DNA of 20,726 nucleotides from an uncultured Clostridia bacterium (GTDB taxonomy: Bacteria; Bacillota; Clostridia; Oscillospirales; Acutalibacteraceae): the NCBI GenBank assembly GCA_937916195.1, contig CALFTO010000004.1:1-20726 (forward strand). The letters run 5' to 3'. Below are positions 7,112-13,835 of the stretch, in pieces; the stretch's first letter is position 1, and every line of letters starts with the position of its first letter. Made by a program: the position numbers and the translations under genes. Below the pieces are notes generated by a model. That model ran no database searches and had not been told where the DNA came from. It was given only the letters and a program-made list of their open reading frames with translations.

Positions 7112-7145
7112 AAAAAGTCCCACCGAAATATCGGTGGGACTTTTT
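7112..7145. terminator. Intrinsic terminator after the ferredoxin (symmetrical)
   Basis: The stem GTCCCACCGA (7117-7126) pairs perfectly with TCGGTGGGAC (7131-7140) across an AATA loop. It is flanked by A5 on the left and T5 on the right, so it can act in both directions. It lies 10 bases after the ferredoxin stop. Confidence 0.93.
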
Positions 7146-7170
7146 GTGTGTAAACATGCATTCTGCTTTG

Positions 7171-7220
7171 TTTCCCTCTGATGAGCGAGGTGTCAAAACG
7201 CAGTTTTGACGGAGGGAGAG
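7171..7220. repeat. Short palindromic intergenic repeat (copy 2)
   Basis: The core hairpin GTCAAAAC (7192-7199), loop GCA, GTTTTGAC (7203-7210) is enclosed by shorter arms TCCCTC (7173-7178) and GAGGGA (7212-7217). Its right end matches bases 2-19 over 18 identical positions, showing that it is a dispersed repeat. It has no coding capacity and lies between two convergent transcription units. Confidence 0.7.
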
Positions 7221-7245
7221 AAAAAGGGCGATTTACGAATCGCCC
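7221..7245 (-). terminator. Intrinsic terminator of the yerC-hslO operon
   Basis: Read on the minus strand, GGGCGATT, a CGTA loop and AATCGCCC (7245-7226) form a perfect 8-bp stem followed by five Ts (7225-7221). It ends transcription arriving from the 82-aa gene at 7254. Its T run merges with the A run at the end of the palindromic repeat. Confidence 0.88.
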
Positions 7246-7253
7246 CAACAAAG

Positions 7254-7502
7254 TTAAAGTTTAATAATTGTATTTTTATCAATTACCAAATTTATTCCAT
7301 ATTCATTTTGCATTGCTTTGATGATTATATCAATTTTATTATCATTTGTAGTTTCACGACCACTATAATATAATGCATTTAAATTTTCGTCCCAAGAAGC
7401 ACTCATACCAGAACGATATATATTGTCATAAATACCACTTGAAACTTTTACACATAAACGATTATCGTGAATAAAAATTCTTTCAATTTTGATTTCATTC
7501 AT
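7254..7502 (-). CDS. Small protein of unknown function (82 aa)
   Basis: This predicted cytoplasmic protein has no membrane segment and no cysteine cluster. The text reads as alternating strands and a C-terminal helix: IKIERIFIHDNRLCVKV, then YDNIYRSGMSASWDENLNALYY, then a helix IDIIIKAMQNEYGINLVID. The IYRS...WDE...LYY pattern weakly recalls small alpha/beta proteins found as integron cassettes or toxin-immunity-like proteins, but I cannot assign it. Its start lies 13 bases after the hslO stop on the same strand, behind a GGTGAT site, and an intrinsic terminator follows, so it is the last gene of the operon. Codon use is more AT-rich than in hslO, so it may be a recent addition (inference). 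Confidence 0.72.
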   Translation of the reverse strand: MNEIKIERIFIHDNRLCVKVSSGIYDNIYRSGMSASWDENLNALYYSGRETTNDNKIDIIIKAMQNEYGINLVIDKNTIIKL

Positions 7503-7515
7503 TATAAATCACCAA

Positions 7516-8397
7516 TTATTTACTTGCTTCGTTTAACAAATCCAATATATCTTCCCTTGAGAAGTTATATTTCTTATTACAGAAATGGCATACAACCTCG
7601 GTGTTTTCGTCCTCTGCCATTTCGCGAAGTCCGTCTGCACCTGCGCCAATGAGAGCGGCAGTAACACGTTCTTCAGTGCAATCGCATTTGTATTCAACGG
7701 TTTCGCTGTCGAGATATTGCATTGTAAATTCCGGAAGAACAGTCTGACAGATTTGTTCGGGGGTTAAGCCCTCTGCAAGCATTGTTGTAACGGGCTTAAT
7801 GCCGTTAAGTCCTTTTTCAACAAGTGAAATTGTCTGTTCGTCTGCGGTAGGGAGCAACTGAATTAAAAATCCGCCTGCAAGCAAAACCTCTTCTGTTTCG
7901 GGGTCAACGAGTACACCGAGAGCGCAAACCGTGGGTGTCTGTTCGCTTGTGGCATAATATGCGGTGATGTCCTCTGCAATTTCGCCCGAAATAATGGGAG
8001 TCTGTGCACAGTAAGGCTCTTTCATTCCTAAATCCTTGATAACGGTCAGAAATCCGTTTTTACCTACCGCACCCGAAACGTCAAGCTTACCTTTGTTGTT
8101 GAGAGGAAGATTGACTGTTCTGTCGCCGATATATCCCTTAACCTGCCCCTTTGAATTTGCAACTGCCACAACGGGTGAGGCAGGTCCGCCACCGTTTATT
8201 TTGAGTGTAAGTGTATCCTTATCGCCCTTTAAAAGCACTCCCATCATTGCGCCCGCAGTAATAAGTCTGCCCAATGCTGCCGAGCATACCTTTGAGGTCT
8301 TGTGGATATTCTGCATTTCTTTAACCATTTCGGTTGAGTTGAGGGCAAGGCAATAAAGTGTGCCGTCCTCTGAAATCATTCTGACTAATTTATTCAT
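7516..8397 (-). CDS. hslO: Redox-regulated chaperone Hsp33
   Basis: This 293-aa protein is a full-length Hsp33 holdase. The C-terminal zinc redox switch is complete: CxC at Cys238/240 (YKCDC) and CxxC at Cys270/273 (VCHFC). These release zinc and form disulfides on oxidation, turning the chaperone on. The N-terminal domain has the expected GRLITAGAMMGVLLKGDKDTL and GYIGDRTVNLPL blocks. It protects cytoplasmic proteins during oxidative unfolding, useful to an anaerobe meeting oxygen or hypochlorite. Its ATG overlaps the methyltransferase stop by 4 bases, and the 82-aa gene follows, so it belongs to a four-gene operon. Confidence 0.96.
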   Translation of the reverse strand: MNKLVRMISEDGTLYCLALNSTEMVKEMQNIHKTSKVCSAALGRLITAGAMMGVLLKGDKDTLTLKINGGGPASPVVAVANSKGQVKGYIGDRTVNLPLNNKGKLDVSGAVGKNGFLTVIKDLGMKEPYCAQTPIISGEIAEDITAYYATSEQTPTVCALGVLVDPETEEVLLAGGFLIQLLPTADEQTISLVEKGLNGIKPVTTMLAEGLTPEQICQTVLPEFTMQYLDSETVEYKCDCTEERVTAALIGAGADGLREMAEDENTEVVCHFCNKKYNFSREDILDLLNEASK

Positions 8398-9167
8398 TTC
8401 AATTCATCCTTAAATATAAGTTCTGCTTTTTTTGCGGTTATTGTTATTCTTTGAGTATTTTCGATAACCTCGTTGTCTGTGTAGTCGTCAGTAAGAGCGA
8501 GAATTTCAAACCCGCATTCCTTTAATACATTTAATATGTCCTCTGTTTTATAAGCATATTCCGAAAAGCTTTCGCTGTATCTTTCAAAACACTCGTCATA
8601 TTCATTTTTAATAAAGAAATCAAGGTCAATGTCGGTTTTGCCGTTTTCAGCATCAAAAGTATTCTGCCACACACAATAAACCTCGTCCATATCATAAACA
8701 AAGGTGTTGTCACCAAGAATTTTTTCGTGCTTATAAACCGTATTTATGTCAAAAACGAATATTCCGCCCAAATTCATAAACAGAGAAATCTTTTTAAAGG
8801 TTTCTCTTATTTTTTCGAGTGATGGAATATGGTTTATAGTGTCAAGAACGCATACCGCACAGTCAATTGTGCCATATAAATCAAGCTCTTCACCGCTCTG
8901 GCAAAGAAATATTGCCGAAGAAATCTCTTCATATTTCTTTTCGTTGGCAACGGCGAGCATATCTTCACTTGGGTCAACGCCGATTACATCATAGCCCTTT
9001 TTTTCGAGCAGAAACGAGAGTGTTCCTGTTCCGCAACCTAAGTCAAGCAAAAGCCCTCCGTTAATTCCGTTTCGGGTTAACAGAGAGCAGATTTTATCGG
9101 CAATTCTTTCGTATTCTACATTTTCAGTGAGAATGTCATAAACAGAAGAAAAAATACCGTAACTCAT
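8394..9167 (-). CDS. Class I SAM-dependent methyltransferase
   Basis: This 257-aa cytoplasmic protein has a canonical class I fold. Motif I is LLLDLGCGTGTLSF (about residues 39-52), followed by the acidic residue in VIGVDPSEDML (about 61-71) that binds the SAM ribose, and an aspartate-rich CAVCVLDTINHIPS motif (about 104-117). The N-terminal YGIFSSVYDILTENVEYE stretch is typical of a methyltransferase-type protein common in Clostridia. The substrate cannot be deduced. Its start overlaps the yerC stop by 4 bases and its stop overlaps the hslO start by 4 bases, so translation of the three genes is probably coupled. Confidence 0.9.
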   Translation of the reverse strand: MSYGIFSSVYDILTENVEYERIADKICSLLTRNGINGGLLLDLGCGTGTLSFLLEKKGYDVIGVDPSEDMLAVANEKKYEEISSAIFLCQSGEELDLYGTIDCAVCVLDTINHIPSLEKIRETFKKISLFMNLGGIFVFDINTVYKHEKILGDNTFVYDMDEVYCVWQNTFDAENGKTDIDLDFFIKNEYDECFERYSESFSEYAYKTEDILNVLKECGFEILALTDDYTDNEVIENTQRITITAKKAELIFKDELK

Positions 9168-9451
9168 TTTTTTACTCTTTCAAAAACTTTTTCATAGCCG
9201 TCAGCACCGTACTGAAGTGAACGGTTAACACGGCTTATTGTGGCGGTTGAGGCACCAGTTTCCTTAACAATTTCGTTGTAAACCTTTTTCTCTGAAAGCA
9301 TTTTTGCAACCACAACTCTTTGTGCCATTGAGTGAAATTCGTTTACTGTGCAAAGGTCCTCAAAAAATGCGTAGCATTCATCTTTGTCTTTAAGCTGTAA
9401 AATGCATTCCATAAGAAAATCTGTATTGTCGTTTTTAAATTCAATTCCCAT
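9164..9451 (-). CDS. yerC: YerC/YecD-family TrpR-like DNA-binding protein
   Basis: This 95-aa protein matches the YerC/YecD group of TrpR-related regulators. The DLCTVNEFHSMAQRVVVAKML block is followed by a helix-turn-helix, YNEIVKETGASTATISRVNR (about residues 61-80). The open frame continues upstream to 9562, but the ATG at 9451 is preceded on the minus strand by TTGGAGGTT at good spacing and begins the conserved protein, so the extension into the permease gene is rejected. It heads the yerC-methyltransferase-hslO operon, with a likely promoter at 9484-9512. Autoregulation is plausible for this family but no operator can be pointed to. Confidence 0.9.
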   Translation of the reverse strand: MGIEFKNDNTDFLMECILQLKDKDECYAFFEDLCTVNEFHSMAQRVVVAKMLSEKKVYNEIVKETGASTATISRVNRSLQYGADGYEKVFERVKK

Positions 9452-9483
9452 ATTTTTCAACCTCCAAGGTTTTTTCCTTTTAC

Positions 9484-9512
9484 ATTTTAGCACATTAAAA
9501 CTTGAAAGTAAA
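9484..9512 (-). promoter_or_regulatory. Likely promoter of the yerC-hslO operon
   Basis: On the minus strand TTTACT (9512-9507) and TAAAAT (9489-9484) are 17 bases apart, in the short gap between the permease stop and the yerC start. The -10 is good and the -35 moderate. No terminator hairpin is visible after the permease, so read-through from the upstream operon may also contribute. Confidence 0.5.
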
Positions 9513-9519
9513 GAAGATT

Positions 9520-10419
9520 TTAGAAAAATAAATGCAAAATTACGCCGGGTATGACCGTGCAAGCGTAGAGAATTACTAATATTTTAAGGTTTTCTTTGAT
9601 TTTAGACTTGTCACGGAATAAAATAAGCAATCCTGCCCCTGCATTTGTGCAAAGACCTGCAATAAGTGAGCCAAAACTGAGTGTTCCCTCAATATAAAGC
9701 TGAGTTAAAAGCACCGACGAAGCACAGTTTGGAATAAACCCGATTACCGCTGAAAGTAACGGCTGAAAAACTGATTCCGAAAGCAAAAGGTGAGAAAGTG
9801 CATCTGTGCCGATGATTGCAACCGCCAAATCAATTATAATGGTGAACAAAAGCAAAAATCCGAAAACCTTTACGGTGTGAATAAGTGCAGGTCGCAAAAT
9901 TCCACCATTTTCTTCACAACCGCAATGGTCGTGCTCACATAAATCGTGTGAATGGTGGTGATGGGGCTTGTGCTTTTTCTTTTCAATGAAATAAATTATA
10001 TATCCGCAAATAAGTGCAATTGCAATTTTTGTAACGAGCAATTTGAATATTTCAAACCCGCCGTTGTGAGCCGTTGCAAGCAGAATTACCGCTTCGTCAG
10101 ATGTTGAAAGGAATACGGCAATAAGCGTGCCAAGAGTGATTATTCCGCTACTGTAAAGGTTTGCACTCATTACTGAAAATCCGCATTGCGGAATACAACC
10201 CAAAATCGTTGCCACCGCAGGACCTGCCGAGTCTGCACGGGTGAAAAGAGCTTTAATTTTGTCCTGTGCCTTGTGTTCAAGAAATTCAATTATTAAAAAC
10301 GCGAGAAATAAAAAGGGGAGCATTTTAAAGGTATCAAGTACCGCGTCAAAAAGTGTGTCAAAAATTCCACTCACCGAGTAAATGGGCATTTCTGCGTGAG
10401 CGTGTAAAAGTGTTGTCAT
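9520..10419 (-). CDS. His-rich 10-TM heavy-metal permease (ArsP_2/DUF2899-type)
   Basis: This 299-aa membrane protein matches the family of putative 10-TM heavy-metal exporters, often annotated as manganese or arsenic efflux. Two related halves each carry a signature: ILGCIPQCGFSVMSANLYS (residues 72-90) and, in the second half, GFIPNCASSVLLTQLYIEG. Between them lies a cytosolic-type loop very rich in His, Cys and Asp (residues 150-168, HKPHHHHSHDLCEHDHCGC), an obvious metal-binding stretch, and the N-terminus carries HAHAE. An upstream in-frame start exists at 10440, but AAAGGAG places the ATG at 10419, which overlaps the Fur-family stop as TAATG. This tight coupling to a Fur-type regulator implies metal-responsive expression. 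The metal and direction are not proven by sequence. Confidence 0.85.
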   Translation of the reverse strand: MTTLLHAHAEMPIYSVSGIFDTLFDAVLDTFKMLPFLFLAFLIIEFLEHKAQDKIKALFTRADSAGPAVATILGCIPQCGFSVMSANLYSSGIITLGTLIAVFLSTSDEAVILLATAHNGGFEIFKLLVTKIAIALICGYIIYFIEKKKHKPHHHHSHDLCEHDHCGCEENGGILRPALIHTVKVFGFLLLFTIIIDLAVAIIGTDALSHLLLSESVFQPLLSAVIGFIPNCASSVLLTQLYIEGTLSFGSLIAGLCTNAGAGLLILFRDKSKIKENLKILVILYACTVIPGVILHLFF

Positions 10420-10823
10420 TATGCGTTCTCCTTTGAACATTCGTTACAAATACCATAAAGTACGGTCTTTGAGCCGTCTATTTTAAATTTGTGGTCTTGG
10501 AATATATGTGCAGAAAGCTTGTCTAAAAAGTCACATTCGGTGTGAATGAGCTTTCCACAGCCAGAGCATTTTAAGTGGTAGTGATTATGACAGTGGTCGC
10601 AGTCTGCAAACTGGTAACAGCATGGCTCATTATCGCCTGCCGAGAATTTACGCACCTTGCCCTCAATAACAAGGCGGTCAAGCTGACGGTAAACGGTTGT
10701 CCTGCCGATTTTGCCACCCTCATTAAGAAGTGCAAAATACACATCTTCAGCGGAAAAATGCCTTTCTGCATTTGCCTTTAAAAATTCGCAGACAAGTCTG
10801 CTCTGTTTTGTTTCATAACCCAT
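10419..10823 (-). CDS. Fur-family metal-responsive transcriptional regulator
   Basis: This 134-aa cytoplasmic regulator has the Fur layout. A winged-helix domain contains GRTTVYRQLDRLV (residues 40-52, recognition helix). It is followed by a dimerisation/metal domain with the histidine-rich CDHCHNHYHLKC segment (75-86) and paired CxxC motifs at Cys86/89 and Cys126/129 that form the structural zinc site. Zur, Fur, PerR and Mur cannot be separated by eye. The linked His-rich permease argues for a zinc-, manganese- or other-metal sensor, not an iron-uptake regulator (inference). A 23-bp palindrome overlaps its own promoter, so autorepression is likely. It is the first gene of a two-gene operon. 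Confidence 0.93.
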   Translation of the reverse strand: MGYETKQSRLVCEFLKANAERHFSAEDVYFALLNEGGKIGRTTVYRQLDRLVIEGKVRKFSAGDNEPCCYQFADCDHCHNHYHLKCSGCGKLIHTECDFLDKLSAHIFQDHKFKIDGSKTVLYGICNECSKENA

Positions 10824-10840
10824 AATCTCACCACATTCTG

Positions 10841-10863
10841 AATTTGAAATCCATTTTCAAATT
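10841..10863. promoter_or_regulatory. Candidate Fur-family operator
   Basis: Nine-base arms AATTTGAAA (10841-10849) and TTTCAAATT (10855-10863) form a perfect inverted repeat around TCCAT. The site covers the last three bases of the -10 of the Fur-family promoter and its start point, where a dimeric repressor would block transcription. It differs from the classical Fur and Zur boxes of Bacillus subtilis but has the same AT-rich dyad character. Confidence 0.72.
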
Positions 10864-10889
10864 ATATATGGATTACATAAAAATGTCAA
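10861..10889 (-). promoter_or_regulatory. Consensus promoter of the Fur-permease operon
   Basis: On the minus strand TTGACA (10889-10884) and TATAAT (10866-10861) are separated by exactly 17 bases, a perfect sigma-A consensus. The palindromic operator candidate overlaps its -10, so the promoter should be strong when derepressed. Confidence 0.88.
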
Positions 10890-10923
10890 GTGATTTTGCG
10901 CTCTGCATTTTGAATTTAATTTG

Positions 10924-10952
10924 TTGACACATTTATCCAAATACTTTATAAT
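10924..10952 (+). promoter_or_regulatory. Consensus promoter of the GH51 gene
   Basis: TTGACA (10924-10929), a 17-base spacer and TATAAT (10947-10952) form a perfect sigma-A promoter. Its -35 is 34 bases from the -35 of the divergent Fur-permease promoter. The leader is only about 26 nt and carries GGGGGAT before the ATG at 10985. Confidence 0.88.
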
Positions 10953-10984
10953 TTATTTGATTATGAAAATATGGGGGATTGATT

Positions 10985-13771
10985 ATGAAAAAATCAGTTT
11001 CAAAGGCATTGAAACCTGCTTTTGCAATTGCAATGGCACTTTTAATGGTGCTTACAGGCTGCGCTCCAAGTGAGCCAGAAGAGCCCAAAGCTCCTGAAAT
11101 CGTTGTTAACAACACAGGTGCTAACGCGGTTGGTGCTTATGATGCAGAAAAGGCAAATTACACCTTGGCGGTTGATGCAGGTGACGAAATTCACGACATC
11201 AGCGAGCTTCTTTTCGGTATTTTCTTTGAAGATATCAACTTTGCTGCAGACGGCGGTCTTTATGCCGAGATGGTTTCAAACCGCTCATTTGAATTCACCG
11301 CACTTGCAGACGGCGATAACCTTTATCGTTGGAATGCCGTGAATGGCGCAAACATTAAGGTTACCCAGATTTCAAAGGATTACCTTAACGAAAATAACAA
11401 GAGCTACCTTGTTATGAACAACAATACAGATAACAAGGCGGGTATTGAAAACACAGGCTTCCTCGACGGTATGGCAGTTGAGAAAGACGCGGTTTATAAT
11501 CTTTCTTTCTATGCAAAAGCCCCTGCAGATTATGAGGGTAGTGTAGAGGCTAATCTTGCAGTAAACGGCAAATCGGTTGGTGTGGCAACAGTTACAGGTG
11601 TTACTGACAAGTGGCAGAAGTTTGAGGTTGCAATTACAGCTACAGAAACTGCAAATGCAAACGTATCACTTCAAATCCTTATTGATAAGGGCGAAGTTCA
11701 TTTTGATATGATTTCTCTCTTCCCCGAAGATACATACAAGGGAAGAGAAAACGGAATGAGAAACGATTTGGGGACTCTCCTTGAAGAGCTTCAGCCTAAA
11801 TTCCTTCGTTTCCCCGGCGGTTGCGTAATTGAGGGCTATGACGAAATGACCGCTTATGATTGGAAAGATTCAATCGGCGTTGACGAAAACGGTCTTCCCC
11901 TTGAATTCAACGGCACTTACGGTGATGTTGCGGGCAGAAGTCAGGGTATCAGCATTTGGACAGACCTTGCAACTACTGAAGACCCATATCCAAGCTTCTT
12001 CTCATACGGACTTGGCTTCTATGAGTACTTCCAGCTTGCTGAGGATATAGGTGCAATCGGTGTGCCCGTTCTTAACTGCGGACTTTATTGTCAGATGCGT
12101 GGTAAGGGCCCCGTTGCAATGTTTGAGGCTGACGGCACAACATACACAGAATTATTTGCACAGTATATTCAGGATATGCTCGATTTAGTTGAATTCTGCC
12201 GTGGTGACAAGAATTCAACTTGGGGTAAGGTTCGTGTAGCACTCGGACACGAAGAGCCTTTTGACCTCAAATATATCTGTATTGGTAACGAAAACGAGGG
12301 TCAGGATTATTTCTTGAGATATTCTGAATTCCTCAAAGCCTTCAATAAAGCCAAGGCTGAAAATCCAAAGCTTTATGAGGGACTTGAGCTTATTTATTCT
12401 TCGGGTGCGGCAGATGCAATTAACGGTTGGAATCATATTCCGTCTTATCAGTATGCAAAAGCAGAACTTGATAAAATGGGCTCAACAAATGCAAAGGATT
12501 TTGCAGGTGCAGTTGACCAGCATTATTACAACGAGCCCGAATGGTTCTTGAAGCACGCAGACTATTATGATGAAGAAAATTATAAGAGAACTGTTGAAGA
12601 AATGACCGACACAATCTATGGCGGTGCAATTAAAATCTTCCTCGGCGAATATGCGGCAAAGAGTAATACTCTTAAAGCGGCTCTCGCAGAGGCGGCATAT
12701 ATGACAGGTCTTGAAAGAAACGGCGATATTGTTGAAATGGCGGCTTATGCACCGCTCTTTAGTAGCACAGTTGCACGCCATTGGGCACCAAACCTTATCT
12801 GGTTTGATAACGACACAGCAATGGGCTCAATCGACTATTATGTGCAGAAACTCTTCTCTGTAAACCAAGGCTCAGCAGTACTCAACCACACTCTTGACGG
12901 TGCAAAGATAGAGCAGGAAAACCTTAAGGGTAAGGTTGGCGTTGGCACTTGGTACACATCAGCGGCATTTGATAATATAAAGGTAGTTAATAACTCAACA
13001 GGCGAGGTGATTGCAGAGGATGAGTGCTCAACTTTCTTCTCGAAAACCAAATGGGATTTCGCAACAGACGGTAAGTGGAAGATTAAGAATGGCGCACTCA
13101 CAAACACAACAACTGATATGGAATACAGTGACCAAGGTAGTGTCGCATATTTTGGTGAAGCTGATTGGGAAAACTATACATACACAGTTGAGGCAACAAA
13201 GCTTGACGGTAGCGAAGGCTTCTTGATTCCTTTTGCAGTTCAGGGTACAGATAATAATATCTTCTGGAATATTGGCGGTTGGGAAAACACAGTTTCTTGT
13301 CTTCAGAAGATGACTGATAATGTAAAAACAGGTCAAATTAACGGCACAGTTAAAGATTGCGTAATCGAAACCGGCAAAACATATAAGCTTAAGGTTGAGG
13401 TTAACGGTAGTGCAGTTAAGTGCTATATCGACGACGAGCTTTATGTTGATTATGATTTTGGCTCTCCTGCAGAGGCAAAGTGCTATACGGTTGTAAGTAA
13501 CGACGACAACGGCGATATTATCATCAAGCTTGTAAATGTTACAGAAAATGCAAGCACAGTTGCAGTGAAGCTTGATAACGCAAATGTGCAGGGCACAGCA
13601 ATCATCAATCAGGTTGCAGGCGATTCTCTCGCAAATGATAATGTGCTCGGTGCAGATGAATCAACACATCTTAAAATGGAAGAATTCACACTCGACGGCT
13701 TTAGTAGCGAATTCAACTATACAATGCCTGCATATTCAGTAACATCAATCAGACTGAAAGCAGCAGAATAA
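10985..13771 (+). CDS. Secreted GH51 alpha-L-arabinofuranosidase lipoprotein
   Basis: This 928-aa protein begins with a lipoprotein signal (Lys-Lys, hydrophobic core, lipobox LTGC near residue 25) and an acidic/proline linker, so it should be tethered outside the membrane. Family GH51 features follow. LLFGIFFEDINFAADGGLYA starts the module. A CBM4/9-like beta domain follows (about 100-250). The barrel contains FLRFPGGCVIEG, CIGNENEG with acid/base Glu436, and FLGEYAAK with nucleophile Glu555. The C-terminal beta domain appears interrupted by a LamG/ConA-like module (about 650-848) and resumes to the end (FNYTMPAYSVTSIRLKA). It would release arabinose from arabinan or arabinoxylan. The ATG at 10985 is preferred over an in-frame TTG at 10979 because of GGGGGAT spacing. 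It is monocistronic, with a strong promoter and a terminator. No sugar transporter is adjacent. Confidence 0.93.
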   Translation: MKKSVSKALKPAFAIAMALLMVLTGCAPSEPEEPKAPEIVVNNTGANAVGAYDAEKANYTLAVDAGDEIHDISELLFGIFFEDINFAADGGLYAEMVSNRSFEFTALADGDNLYRWNAVNGANIKVTQISKDYLNENNKSYLVMNNNTDNKAGIENTGFLDGMAVEKDAVYNLSFYAKAPADYEGSVEANLAVNGKSVGVATVTGVTDKWQKFEVAITATETANANVSLQILIDKGEVHFDMISLFPEDTYKGRENGMRNDLGTLLEELQPKFLRFPGGCVIEGYDEMTAYDWKDSIGVDENGLPLEFNGTYGDVAGRSQGISIWTDLATTEDPYPSFFSYGLGFYEYFQLAEDIGAIGVPVLNCGLYCQMRGKGPVAMFEADGTTYTELFAQYIQDMLDLVEFCRGDKNSTWGKVRVALGHEEPFDLKYICIGNENEGQDYFLRYSEFLKAFNKAKAENPKLYEGLELIYSSGAADAINGWNHIPSYQYAKAELDKMGSTNAKDFAGAVDQHYYNEPEWFLKHADYYDEENYKRTVEEMTDTIYGGAIKIFLGEYAAKSNTLKAALAEAAYMTGLERNGDIVEMAAYAPLFSSTVARHWAPNLIWFDNDTAMGSIDYYVQKLFSVNQGSAVLNHTLDGAKIEQENLKGKVGVGTWYTSAAFDNIKVVNNSTGEVIAEDECSTFFSKTKWDFATDGKWKIKNGALTNTTTDMEYSDQGSVAYFGEADWENYTYTVEATKLDGSEGFLIPFAVQGTDNNIFWNIGGWENTVSCLQKMTDNVKTGQINGTVKDCVIETGKTYKLKVEVNGSAVKCYIDDELYVDYDFGSPAEAKCYTVVSNDDNGDIIIKLVNVTENASTVAVKLDNANVQGTAIINQVAGDSLANDNVLGADESTHLKMEEFTLDGFSSEFNYTMPAYSVTSIRLKAAE

Positions 13772-13785
13772 ACACAACATGTAAT

Positions 13786-13821
13786 AAAAGAACCGAACGG
13801 AATTTTCCGTTCGGTTCTTTT
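13786..13821. terminator. Bidirectional intrinsic terminator between GH51 and glgB
   Basis: A perfect 17-bp stem, AAAAGAACCGAACGGAA (13786-13802) with TTCCGTTCGGTTCTTTT (13805-13821), encloses a 2-base loop. The stem ends in A4/T4, so it can stop transcription from both convergent genes, GH51 on plus and glgB on minus. Confidence 0.93.
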
Positions 13822-13835
13822 GGCTGTGTGAACAT

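Noticed and set aside
9452..9562. Upstream extension of the YerC-type protein
   Set aside because: It would overlap the permease gene and the likely promoter. A strong ribosome site precedes the ATG at 9451.
9952..9976. Tandem-repeat-like CAC/CAT run
   Set aside because: It is the codon run for the His-rich loop of the permease, not a noncoding repeat.
12838..13336. Two overlapping minus-strand frames of about 90-100 aa within the GH51 gene
   Set aside because: Antisense shadows. The Cys- and Phe-rich text is typical of reversed coding DNA, and no promoter or ribosome site is seen.
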